From Nocardioides sp. URHA0020 (GTDB taxonomy: Bacteria > Actinomycetota > Actinomycetes > Propionibacteriales > Nocardioidaceae): 64,000 bases of DNA. A program made the translations under genes and the position numbers. Position 1 is the first letter of the stretch. Every line of letters starts with the position of its first letter. Positions 44,132 through 52,380 of the stretch are shown piece by piece. The notes below the pieces were generated by a model. The model had not been told where the DNA came from. It searched no databases and saw nothing but the letters and a program-made list of their open reading frames with translations. The stretch lies in the NCBI RefSeq assembly GCF_000620705.1, contig NZ_KK211167.1:62001-126000 (forward strand), written 5' to 3'.

Positions 44132-44773
44132 ATGGACCGACTGCACCGCTTCCCCGAGCAGGGCGTCGCCGACCGGGCCGCGCTCGATGGCCTGCTGGAC
44201 TCCCAGTGGGTGGGCGTCCTGGCGTGCGTCGTCGACGGGTGCCCACTGGCGGTCCCGATGCTCTACGCCCGCGACGGCGACCGGCTGCTGCTGCACGGCT
44301 CGACCGGCGCCGGGGCGCTGCGCGAGGTCGCTGCGGGCGCTCCCGCGGTGCTGACCGTCATCGCGCTGGACGCGCTGGTGGTCGCACCGACGACCTTCGA
44401 GTCGTCGGTCAACTACCGCTCGGCGACGGTGCGCGGACCGCTGGAGACGCTCGACGACGAGGCCCGGGCGGTGGCGCTGGACACCTTCTCGGAGGTGCTG
44501 GTCCCGGGTCGTACGGCGGAGGTCCGGCCCTCCAACCGCAAGGAGCTGGCGGCCACCCTCGCCCTGTCCCTGCCGATCCGGCCCGGCGGCTGGCTGCTCA
44601 AGGTCGCCGCCGACTGGCCGGCGACCCCGGCGGAGGCCGACGCCGCGGAGGACGTGTGGAGCGGCCTGGTGCCGGTGCGCACGGTGCTGGACCCACCCGT
44701 CCCGGCCCCGTGGGCGACCGGACTGCCCGTGCCGGAGTCCGTCCGGCGACTCACCGGCCCCGACGACGCCTGA
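44132..44773 (+). CDS. Pyridoxamine 5'-phosphate oxidase-like flavin/F420-binding split-barrel protein
   Basis: The 213-residue protein has the split-barrel opening (LDGLLDSQWVGVLACVVDGCPLAVPMLYARDGDRLLLHG, split here in the family order; about residues 20-57), STGAGALREVAAGAPAVLTV and a long segment FESSVNYRSATVRGPLETLDD (about 89-109). These match PNPOx-like proteins, many of which bind FMN, heme or coenzyme F420. The ATG at 44132 gives the family N-terminus; longer upstream readings are shadow. It is divergent from the two small paralogs and its activity is unknown. Confidence 0.88.
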   Translation: MDRLHRFPEQGVADRAALDGLLDSQWVGVLACVVDGCPLAVPMLYARDGDRLLLHGSTGAGALREVAAGAPAVLTVIALDALVVAPTTFESSVNYRSATVRGPLETLDDEARAVALDTFSEVLVPGRTAEVRPSNRKELAATLALSLPIRPGGWLLKVAADWPATPAEADAAEDVWSGLVPVRTVLDPPVPAPWATGLPVPESVRRLTGPDDA

Positions 44774-44819
44774 CGACGGCACGAGGGAACCGGAGCCCGC
44801 CGGTGCGCGTCCCAGGCAC

Positions 44820-45686
44820 ATGCGTCTGATCCTGGCGACCCTCGTGCCCGTGCTGCTCCTCGCCGCGTGCGGCGGGCGGACGACCACGCTGCTGGCCGAC
44901 CCGGCGGCCACGCCGTACGCCGGCCCGATGCACGTCGAGCGGGACCTCGACGACGACGCGACCGTGCTGGCCGCCACGGGGGCGGCCGGTCTCGCCCTCG
45001 AGTGCACCGGTGCGCCGCGGCGCGGGGGTGGCGGCGACTACGTCGACGGCGGCCTGGAGACCGTGCAGGACTCGCCCCGGGCCGCCCTTGCCGACCTGAT
45101 CGACGAGGAGGGCGTCCCGGTGCCGGACGACGGCTACCGGGTCGAGCGGGTCGAGGACGGACGCGCACTGCTGTCCTACGACGTCGACGACCGGACGAAG
45201 GTGGCGGTGATCGCGCGCGACGACATCACCGACTTCGACCACGACACCGGCTGGGGCGTGGAGGTGTGGGCGATGTGCGATCCCGCGGAGCTCGGCGCGG
45301 AGGTCGCGGAGCGGCTCGGTCTCCAGCTCTGGGCGGACGCCGACGGGCGGCCCGTGGCGACGACCGAGGTGATGTCCTACGCCGGCGCCGCGCACTGCGA
45401 CTGGCAGGACCTGACCTGGTTGGAGATCGGCGCCGCCACCGACGCCGACCAGGACGTCGACACCTACCTGAGCGGTGACGAGGACGGCGCCCTGGCCGAC
45501 TTCCTCAGCACCACGCCGGACGCGTCGGCCACCCTGCCGCCCGACGCGACCGACACCGGGTGGCAGCGCGCCGGCCGCGAGCTGTGGCTCGGCGAGCATC
45601 CCCGGGCGGCGTACCTGGTCAGCGTCGACGACCGGACGGACGTGCAGCGCTGGCCGGCCGTCACGGATCCGATCGGCTGCGCCTGA
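44820..45686 (+). CDS. Putative lipoprotein
   Basis: The 288-residue protein has a signal peptide and lipobox MRLILATLVPVLLLAACGG (Cys17). A domain of about 270 residues with several conserved-looking Trp/Cys (LECTGAPRRGG, WAMCDPAEL, AHCDWQDLTWLE, ending DPIGCA) follows, and four to five cysteines may form disulfides outside the cell. I recognise no family. Its 3' end overlaps the convergent MFS gene by 26 bp. Codon use is like its neighbours. Confidence 0.8.
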   Translation: MRLILATLVPVLLLAACGGRTTTLLADPAATPYAGPMHVERDLDDDATVLAATGAAGLALECTGAPRRGGGGDYVDGGLETVQDSPRAALADLIDEEGVPVPDDGYRVERVEDGRALLSYDVDDRTKVAVIARDDITDFDHDTGWGVEVWAMCDPAELGAEVAERLGLQLWADADGRPVATTEVMSYAGAAHCDWQDLTWLEIGAATDADQDVDTYLSGDEDGALADFLSTTPDASATLPPDATDTGWQRAGRELWLGEHPRAAYLVSVDDRTDVQRWPAVTDPIGCA

Positions 45687-47061
45687 TGGTCAGCCAGGAC
45701 AGGACGCCGGCACACACCAGCAGGACCGCGCAGATCCCGAGGGCCGAGCGGTACGCCGCGTCGAACGCCGCCGGGTCGGCGTACTCCTCCCCACCGAGGC
45801 CGACCACCAGCGGCAGCGCGGCCACGGCGAGCAGGGAGCCGGCACGGGCGACCGCGTTGTTGACGCCGCTCGCGATGCCCGCGTGCTCGTCGGAGGCCGC
45901 CGCGAGCACCGTCGCGGTCAGCGGCGCGACGAGCAGCGCCAGGCCCAGTCCGAAGAGCGTCATGCCGGGCAGGACGTCGCGCCAGTAGCTGACGTCCTCG
46001 CCGACCGAGCGCAGCAGCAGCGCGCCGACGGCCATCACCAGGGGACCCACGGTCAGCGGGATCCGCGGACCGATCCGGGTGGCGAGCGCACCACCCCTCG
46101 AGGCCAGCAGCAGCATGCACACGGTGAGCGGCAAGGTGGCGATGCCGGCCCCGAGCGCGCCGTACCCGCTCACGGTCTGGAGCTGCAGCACCAGGAAGAA
46201 GAGCACGGCGCCGAGGGCGGCGTAGACGATCAGCGTCATCGCGTTGGCGGCCGTGAACGTGCGGTCGCTGAAGATGCCGAGCGGCAGCATCGGGTGGTCG
46301 CTGCGGCGCTCGTTGACGACGTAGCCGACGGCGGCGAGGCCGGCGATCGCGACGGCCCAGGGCGCGACCGGACCGCCCCACTCGATCAGCGCGTAGGTCA
46401 GTCCGCCGAGGAAGACGGTGGCGAGCAGCGCTCCGACGAAGTCCAGACGGCGCGGCGCGTGGGGGTCCAGCGTCTCGGGGACCGACCTCACCGCGACCAC
46501 GACGGTGACCACCGCGATCGGGAGGTTGATCAGGAAGATCCAGCGCCAGCTGGCGTACTGCACGAGCGCGCCGCCGAGGAACGGCCCGATCGCGGAGGCG
46601 ACGCCGCCGAGCCCGACCCAGGAGCCGATCGCCCGGGCCCGGTCCTGACGGACGAACGCGCCCTGGATCATCGCCAGGCTGCCGGGCGTGAGGAGGGCGG
46701 CGCCCGCGCCCTGGAGGACCCGCGCCGCGATCAGGACCGTCGGGTTCGGCGCCAGTCCGCACAGCAGCGACGCGGCGGCGAACCACACCGTGCCAATCAC
46801 GAAGACCCGCCGGCGGCCGTACCGGTCGCCCAGGGCGCCGCCCAGCAGGATCAGGCTGGCCAGCGAGAGCAGGTAGCCGTTGGTGATCCACTGCAGCTGG
46901 GCGAGCGACGCGTCGAGGTCCTCGCCGATGGTGGCCAGGGCGACGTTGACGACCGTGCCGTCGAGCATCGTCATGCCCGAGCCGAGGACGGCGGCGGCCA
47001 CGACCGCACGACCGGTCGCCGTCCCGAGTCGTACGCCGTCCAATCCGGGAGCGTCGGTCAC
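45661..47061 (-). CDS. DHA2-type MFS transporter (EmrB/QacA family)
   Basis: The 466-residue membrane protein has about 14 helices. Motif ALGDRYGRRRVFVIG follows helix 2 (about 70-84) and LQGAGAALLTPGSLAMIQ (about 109-126) is the helix 4-5 signature, with GPFLGGALVQYASWRWIFLINLPI after it. It is probably a proton-driven exporter. I place the start at GTG 47061 (VTDAPGLDG) because TAGCGT lies 7 nt upstream; an upstream GTG at 47106 is possible. No regulator gene is adjacent. Confidence 0.9.
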   Translation of the reverse strand: MTDAPGLDGVRLGTATGRAVVAAAVLGSGMTMLDGTVVNVALATIGEDLDASLAQLQWITNGYLLSLASLILLGGALGDRYGRRRVFVIGTVWFAAASLLCGLAPNPTVLIAARVLQGAGAALLTPGSLAMIQGAFVRQDRARAIGSWVGLGGVASAIGPFLGGALVQYASWRWIFLINLPIAVVTVVVAVRSVPETLDPHAPRRLDFVGALLATVFLGGLTYALIEWGGPVAPWAVAIAGLAAVGYVVNERRSDHPMLPLGIFSDRTFTAANAMTLIVYAALGAVLFFLVLQLQTVSGYGALGAGIATLPLTVCMLLLASRGGALATRIGPRIPLTVGPLVMAVGALLLRSVGEDVSYWRDVLPGMTLFGLGLALLVAPLTATVLAAASDEHAGIASGVNNAVARAGSLLAVAALPLVVGLGGEEYADPAAFDAAYRSALGICAVLLVCAGVLSWLTIRRSRSDP

Positions 47062-47125
47062 GACGAACACGCTATCGGTGACATCCCCGATGTCGCCGCC
47101 CCGCACTCCACCCTAGGATCCAGCA

Positions 47126-47986
47126 ATGTCGCCTGTCTCGCTCAACGAGGCGAGGCTGGTCGACCACGTCGATCGGCTCGGTCTCGAGCACCCGCCGATC
47201 GACCTCGCGTCGGTCGACTACTCGGTACGCCGCCCCGACGTCTTTAACGAGCGCTTCGGCCGCGTCCTGGACTACATGGCCCGCGTCGAGCTCGAGGTCG
47301 ATCGCAACGTCATCGAGCTGACGACCCTGCTGCCGGACCCTCCCGAGATCGACCGGCGCTTCTACGCCGACGTGTGGCAGCCGCAGGAGATCCAGCACGG
47401 GCTGATCCTCGACGAGCTCCAGATCCGGCTCGGTCGTCCCGGCGCCGAGCCCGACCTGACGTCGCTGGGCGTCAAGATGCGGATCCTCGGCGCGGTGGCC
47501 CACCTCGACGCCTTCCAGGACGTCTGCCGGATGCTCTACTACCTCACCGGCATGGCCACCGAGCGGTCCGCGGTGCTCGCCTACAACCTCCTGCACGCCG
47601 GGGTCGTGGAGATGGGCGAGACGGCCGTCGCGGAGACGATCGTCGCACCGATCCGGCGTCAGGAGCCCGGCCACTATGCCTTCTACCAGCTCTCCGCCCG
47701 CGGCCTCTGGTCGCAGCTCGCGGCCTGGCAGAAGTGGATGGTCCGCCGGATGCGCAGCCTCTCCTTCGCCCCGGTCGGCGCCAACAACGCCCAGCAGACC
47801 GCCGACTTCGGCGACATGCTCGCGACCCTGCGGATCGACCAGGACGTCGAGGGCTTCGCGGGCCAGATCTCCCGGGTCGAGCGGGAGCTGCTCTGGGCCC
47901 ACCGCCGTGGTCTCAAGGTCCCGCCGTACGTCGCGCGCGCCTTCCGCGACGCCGTCGACCTCGCGCACCTGCGGCGCGCCGCCTGA
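47126..47986 (+). CDS. Ferritin-like diiron protein (acyl-ACP desaturase-like)
   Basis: The 286-residue helical protein shows two E-x-x-H metal motifs, EIQH (about 92-95) and EPGH (about 176-179), plus single glutamates on intervening helices (VELEVDRNVIEL and VVEMGETAVAE). This is the ligand set of ferritin-like diiron oxygenases such as acyl-ACP desaturases. It lacks the exact EExxH pair of classical plant-type desaturases, so it may be a distant oxidase/oxygenase. The start ATG has TAGGAT 6 nt upstream. No ferredoxin or reductase gene is adjacent. The function assignment is inference from the motifs. Confidence 0.65.
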   Translation: MSPVSLNEARLVDHVDRLGLEHPPIDLASVDYSVRRPDVFNERFGRVLDYMARVELEVDRNVIELTTLLPDPPEIDRRFYADVWQPQEIQHGLILDELQIRLGRPGAEPDLTSLGVKMRILGAVAHLDAFQDVCRMLYYLTGMATERSAVLAYNLLHAGVVEMGETAVAETIVAPIRRQEPGHYAFYQLSARGLWSQLAAWQKWMVRRMRSLSFAPVGANNAQQTADFGDMLATLRIDQDVEGFAGQISRVERELLWAHRRGLKVPPYVARAFRDAVDLAHLRRAA

Positions 47987-49147
47987 TCAGCCCTCGCCGC
48001 GGATGAACGCCTGGAGCGCGATCGTGGCGGCGCCGTGCGCCCAGGCCTCGAAGGTCAGCGGCCGGATGATCAGCTCGCAGTGGATCGCCTGGCCGTAGGC
48101 CTGCTCCACGAAGCCCGCCCGCATCGGCTCCCGGATCAGGTCGAGCGCCGCCAGACCCTCCCCGGTGAGCACCACGCACTGCGGCCCGAACAGGTTGACC
48201 ACCGAGGCGATCCCCAGCCCCAGCGCGTGGCCGGCGACGCGGAACACCTCCGCCGCGCCCTCGTCGCGACGACCCCGCTCGACCGCTGCCTCGAGGTCCA
48301 GCACCTCGGAGCCGACAGCGGCCGAGACGTCGCGCAGGATCGAGGGCGTCGTGGCCACGGTGTCCAGGCAGCCCGTGCCGCCGCAGTGGCAGAGCCGGTC
48401 ACCGGCGATCGGCAGGTGCCCGAGCTCGCCCGAGACCCCGTGCACCCCCGCCAGCACCTGGCCCTGGAAGGACAGCGCGCACCCGATCCCGGCGCCCACG
48501 GTCACGACCGCGAACGACGGCCGCCCGGCGCCGGCGCCGAACCACCACTCACCGGCGGTCAGCGCGCGTACGTCGTTCTCGACGATCACCGGCAGCCCGA
48601 TCCGCGCGTGCACCATCGGCGCGAGCCGGACGCCGTGCCACCCCAGGAAGTGGGAGTAGGACACCAGGCCGGACTCGTCGACGCCGCCGGAGATGCCGAT
48701 CGCGACGTGCCGCAGCCTCTCGCCGTGCTGTGGCTCGGTGCACAGCTCCTCGATCACCTCGACGATCGTGTCGACCACCGGGTCGACCTCGTGGGTGGCG
48801 AGGTCGCGCCGCACGGTGGCACAGGTCTGTCCGGACAGGTCGACCAGCACGCCGAGCACCTCGGAGCCGGTCACCTTCAGGCCCACGACGTACGCCACGT
48901 CGCCGCAGATCTCGACCCGGCTCGCCGGCCGTCCGAGCCCGCCGCTGATCGACGGCCCGACCTCGCGCAGGTAGCCGGCCTCGGCGAGCGGGTTCACGAC
49001 CTTGGTGACGGCGGCCGAGGTGAGTCCGGTCCGCCGCGTCAGGTCGGCTCGCGACATCGGCCCCTCGATGACCAGGGCGGACATCACGGCCACGGCGCCG
49101 GGGCTCGAGGAGGGCAGTCCTCCGGGGCGCCTGCTGCTCACGCGCAC
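47987..49147 (-). CDS. ROK family transcriptional regulator of the galactoside locus
   Basis: This 386-residue protein has an N-terminal winged helix (MSRADLTRRTGLTSAAVTKVVNPLAEAGYL-type, about 31-60) and a ROK sugar-kinase-like domain with VTVGAGIGCALSFQG (about 212-226) and the zinc motif CHCGGTGCLDTVA (about 249-261). It probably represses the ABC importer and the two glycosidase genes and releases on binding a sugar. It is downstream of the MalG-like permease gene on the same strand with a gap of about 15 bp, so it is likely cotranscribed with the transporter. Confidence 0.92.
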   Translation of the reverse strand: MRVSSRRPGGLPSSSPGAVAVMSALVIEGPMSRADLTRRTGLTSAAVTKVVNPLAEAGYLREVGPSISGGLGRPASRVEICGDVAYVVGLKVTGSEVLGVLVDLSGQTCATVRRDLATHEVDPVVDTIVEVIEELCTEPQHGERLRHVAIGISGGVDESGLVSYSHFLGWHGVRLAPMVHARIGLPVIVENDVRALTAGEWWFGAGAGRPSFAVVTVGAGIGCALSFQGQVLAGVHGVSGELGHLPIAGDRLCHCGGTGCLDTVATTPSILRDVSAAVGSEVLDLEAAVERGRRDEGAAEVFRVAGHALGLGIASVVNLFGPQCVVLTGEGLAALDLIREPMRAGFVEQAYGQAIHCELIIRPLTFEAWAHGAATIALQAFIRGEG

Positions 49148-49163
49148 ACGGTACCGGCCCGTC

Positions 49164-50018
49164 TCATCCCTTCGTGGAGCCCAGCGTCAGGCCGGCGACG
49201 AAGTGCTTCTGGAGCACGAAGAACACCAGCAGGACCGGCAGCGCGATCAGCACCGACCCCGCCGAGAGCAGGTTGTAGTCGGTGAAGAACTGGCCGCGCA
49301 GGTTGTTGAGCGCGCTGGTGATCGGGAACTTGTCGCCCTGGCCCCCGAGCAGCACGGTCGCCCAGAAGAACTCGTTGTAGATCCAGGTGGTCTGCAGGGT
49401 CGCCAGCGCCGCGAGCGCCGGACGCACCAGCGGCATCGTGAGCTGCCAGTACTGCCGCCACACGCTGGCCCCGTCGACCTCGGCAGACTCGTAGATCTCG
49501 ATCGGCAGCGTCTTCATGTAGTTGCTGAGCACGAATGTGCAGAACCCGATCTGGAACGCGACGTTGATGCCGATCAGGCCCCAGTAGCTGCCGAGCAGGT
49601 GCCCCGTGTCGCTCATCGCCATCGGCAGCGGCACCTCCCGGTACATCCGGAAGACCGGCACCAGCAGCGCCTGCGGCGGCAGCAGGTTGGCGGCCAGGAA
49701 GATCCCGAGCAGGGCCAGGTTGAAGCGGTAGCTGAAGCGGGCCAGGACGAACGCCGCGAGCGAGGACAGGAAGAGCGTGAGCACGACGGCAGGCACGGTG
49801 ATGATCACCGAGTTCACGAAGTACTTGCCCAGCTCGGCGTTCTGCCAGACGTCCACGTAGTTCTGGAGGGTCCAGCCGCCGAACGACGCGTAGCCGTGTG
49901 CCTGCGTGTAGGCGTAGTCACGGAAGGAGTTCAGCACCGCCCACAGCAGCGGGAAGAGCCAGATCAGTGCCAGCACCCCCATGCAGACCGTCGCGATCGC
50001 GCCGCGGTTCTTGTTCAT
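49164..50018 (-). CDS. Carbohydrate ABC transporter permease (MalG family)
   Basis: The 284-residue inner-membrane protein has six predicted helices and the EAA loop segment IYESAEVDGASVWRQYWQLTMPLVRPALA (conserved E-A-A---G, about 177-205). It forms the importer channel with the MalF-like permease encoded upstream. The ATG overlaps the upstream stop (ATGA). It is the third gene of the transport operon (binding protein, MalF-like, MalG-like). No dedicated ATPase gene is present, so a shared MsiK-type ATPase elsewhere is probable, as is common in actinomycetes. Confidence 0.94.
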   Translation of the reverse strand: MNKNRGAIATVCMGVLALIWLFPLLWAVLNSFRDYAYTQAHGYASFGGWTLQNYVDVWQNAELGKYFVNSVIITVPAVVLTLFLSSLAAFVLARFSYRFNLALLGIFLAANLLPPQALLVPVFRMYREVPLPMAMSDTGHLLGSYWGLIGINVAFQIGFCTFVLSNYMKTLPIEIYESAEVDGASVWRQYWQLTMPLVRPALAALATLQTTWIYNEFFWATVLLGGQGDKFPITSALNNLRGQFFTDYNLLSAGSVLIALPVLLVFFVLQKHFVAGLTLGSTKG

Positions 50019-50947
50019 CGCTCGCGCTCCTGACGGAAGACCACCCGAAGGTAGAGGGTGATGAAGACCGACGAGATCACCATCATGATCACGGCCAGCG
50101 CCGAGCCGAAGCCGTAGCGGCTGGCCTCGCCGACCACGTTCTGCGCGACGAGAGCGCCGATCAGCTCGAGCCCGTTGGTGCCGCGGTTGATCACCCAGAC
50201 CAGGTCGAAGGCCCGGATCGACTCGATCACCACGATGACGACGACGATCATGTTGATCGGGCGCATCACCGGGAAGATCACCTGGAAGAACGTCTTGGCC
50301 TCACTGGCCCCGTCGACCGCCGCGGCCTCCCGGAGGGACGAGTCGACGCCCTTCAGCCCGGCCAGGTAGATCAGCATGATGTAGCCGGTGTGCCGCCACG
50401 CGGTCGCGACCAGGGCGGCCCACAGGTTGACCGAGGGGTCGCCGTACCAGTCGGTGTCGGTGCCGAAGACCTGGTTGATCAGGCCCTGGTCCCGGGAGTA
50501 CATCAGCTGCCAGATGAAGCCGGTGAGGGCCAGGGACAGCACGACCGGGAGGTAGAACGCGGTCTGGTAGAAGCGGCTGAACCGCATGTTGCGGTCGAGC
50601 ACGACGGCCAGGAACATGCCCAGCAGGGTCGGTCCGAGGAAGAGGAAGGCCAGCCAGATCAGGTTGTGCCGGATGGCGGGCCAGAACGGCGGGTAGATCT
50701 CGACGATGTCCCGGTAGTTCTGGGTGCCGATCCACTGGATCGTGCTGACGTCGCCGATCCCGTTCCAGGCGCCGAAGGACAGGATCACCGACAGCACCGC
50801 CGGCACCCAGACGAGCGCGATCACGAAGACCGCCGGCAGCGCCACCATCACCAGGACGACGACGCGGTCGCGCCAGGGCAGCCGTCGTGACGGGCGACGG
50901 CCACCCCGCGGTGCCGCCTCGGGGACGGGGAGCTCAGGGACGGACAT
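50015..50947 (-). CDS. Sugar ABC transporter permease (MalF/UgpA family)
   Basis: The 310-residue membrane protein has a basic cytoplasmic N-terminus, six helices and the EAA loop SLREAAAVDGASEAKTFFQVIFPVMRP (about 206-232, where it contacts the ATPase). The ATG shares one base with the stop of the solute-binding protein gene (TGATG), so it is coupled. Longer upstream frame is antisense-like shadow of the binding-protein gene. It partners with the MalG-like permease to import a galactoside or oligosaccharide; the exact sugar is inferred from the flanking GH42 and GH36 genes. Confidence 0.93.
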   Translation of the reverse strand: MSVPELPVPEAAPRGGRRPSRRLPWRDRVVVLVMVALPAVFVIALVWVPAVLSVILSFGAWNGIGDVSTIQWIGTQNYRDIVEIYPPFWPAIRHNLIWLAFLFLGPTLLGMFLAVVLDRNMRFSRFYQTAFYLPVVLSLALTGFIWQLMYSRDQGLINQVFGTDTDWYGDPSVNLWAALVATAWRHTGYIMLIYLAGLKGVDSSLREAAAVDGASEAKTFFQVIFPVMRPINMIVVVIVVIESIRAFDLVWVINRGTNGLELIGALVAQNVVGEASRYGFGSALAVIMMVISSVFITLYLRVVFRQERER

Positions 50948-52284
50948 CAGCCACCGAAGATCGAGACCTTCTGCTGCTGCAGGCTCTTCGTGACGCCGTC
51001 GATGTCGGACGGGTCCTTGAGGAACTGCTGCAGCGACGGGATGACCACCGTGGAGGCGAAGTCGGAGCGGGTGTCGCGGTCGAGGAACTGCGCGATGTCG
51101 GTCGCCTGCCCGACCACCTCCGCCGACTTCTTCTGCAGTGCGGAGTAGACACTGGTGTCCGCGCCGGAGTTGGCGGCGATCAGCGGCGTGTTGCCCTTGT
51201 TGGCCGCGTCCGCGGCCGCCGCGGTGCCGAGGTACTTCATCATGTCCTTGGCACCGGCCTGGTTGCCACCGCCCTTGGCCACGCAGAAGCCGTCGATCGG
51301 GGCGTCCAGCGCGGTGGCGCCGATGGAGGCGTCGAGCTCGGGGAAGGTGAAGAAGTCGAGGTCGTCCTCCTGGTCCGGGATCCCGTCGACCACGAACGTG
51401 CCGAGCAGGTACATCCCGCACTCGCCCTTCCCGAGCGAGGTGGCCGCCTCCTGCCAGGTCCGTCCGAGCGGGTCCTCCTGGTGGTAGGGCAGCAGGCCCT
51501 TCCAGGCGTCGAAGACCTGCTTGACCTCGGCCGAGTCCCAGTCCTTCTCGCCGGCCATCAGGTCCATGTGGAAGTCGTAGCCGTTGATCCGCATGTTGAG
51601 GATGTCGAAGGTGCCCATCGCCGGCCAGCCGTCCTTGTCCGCGAACGCGAACGGGGTGACGTCGTCCTTCTGCATCTTCTTCATCAGGGTCGTCAGGTCG
51701 TCGAGCGTCGTGGGCGGCTCGTAGCCCTTCTTCTCGAACGTGGACTTGAGGTAGAACACCGCCCACGGGTAGTAGCCGACCGGCACGAAGTACTGCTTCC
51801 CGTCGCTGGCGGTCGACGCCTGCTTGAAGCTGTCCCCCAGGCCGTCGATCGGCCAGACGTCGTTCACGTCGGAGATCAGGCCGGACTCGGCGAACTGGTT
51901 CATCCGGAAGCCGGCGAACCACGTGAAGACGTCGTCCGGGCTGCCCTGGAGGTAGGTGTTGATGTTCTCCTGGAACGTGTTGTGGTCGACGGCGTTGAGG
52001 TCGACCTTGCCGCCGGACTTCTGGGCGTACGCGTCGGCGACGGACTTGAGCCGGTCGTACGCCGGCCCGGAGCCTTTGGCCTCGTTGATGCCGAACTTCA
52101 CGGTGCTGCCGGCACCGGAGCTGCCGCCGCTGTCAGAGCCCCCGCAGGCGGTGAGCAGCGAGGGTGCGCCGAGCAGGCCCGCACCCAGCAACGCCCCTTG
52201 GAGGAACCTGCGCCGCGAGGCGGCCGCGGTCACGGCCACGGACGGCGGGAGCGGCTGCCCGAACGGCGAGCGAGCTGGTGACAT
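50947..52284 (-). CDS. Extracellular sugar-binding lipoprotein (ABC importer, family 1)
   Basis: This 445-residue protein has a twin-arginine signal with RRRFLQG (residues about 24-30) and lipobox LTACGG (Cys about 46), so it is exported by Tat and lipid-anchored. The mature part is a family-1 solute-binding fold with FTWFAGFRMNQFAESGLI (about 120-137) and WQEAATSLGKGECGMYLLGTFV (about 260-281). It captures the sugar for the MalF/MalG pair. A GGGAGG ribosome site precedes the ATG. Its AT-rich upstream region is shared with the divergent glycosidase operon. Confidence 0.93.
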   Translation of the reverse strand: MSPARSPFGQPLPPSVAVTAAASRRRFLQGALLGAGLLGAPSLLTACGGSDSGGSSGAGSTVKFGINEAKGSGPAYDRLKSVADAYAQKSGGKVDLNAVDHNTFQENINTYLQGSPDDVFTWFAGFRMNQFAESGLISDVNDVWPIDGLGDSFKQASTASDGKQYFVPVGYYPWAVFYLKSTFEKKGYEPPTTLDDLTTLMKKMQKDDVTPFAFADKDGWPAMGTFDILNMRINGYDFHMDLMAGEKDWDSAEVKQVFDAWKGLLPYHQEDPLGRTWQEAATSLGKGECGMYLLGTFVVDGIPDQEDDLDFFTFPELDASIGATALDAPIDGFCVAKGGGNQAGAKDMMKYLGTAAAADAANKGNTPLIAANSGADTSVYSALQKKSAEVVGQATDIAQFLDRDTRSDFASTVVIPSLQQFLKDPSDIDGVTKSLQQQKVSIFGG

Positions 52285-52380
52285 GACGACGACCTCCCAT
52301 TTGACAACACTTTCTTATAATGAGACGAATAGTCGGCGTGACCACGGTCACATGTCAACCCCGGCGTCGAGAAGGACGGT
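52285..52380. promoter_or_regulatory. AT-rich divergent control region of the galactoside locus
   Basis: This 96-bp gap has an AT-rich core at 52296-52335, unusual in this genome. It holds TTGACA (52301-52306), a perfect TATAAT (52316-52321, plus strand) and GACGAATAGTC, a short inverted repeat (52324-52334). It is the likely operator/promoter for the binding-protein operon and the GH42-GH36 pair and a candidate binding site of the ROK protein. Confidence 0.55.
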
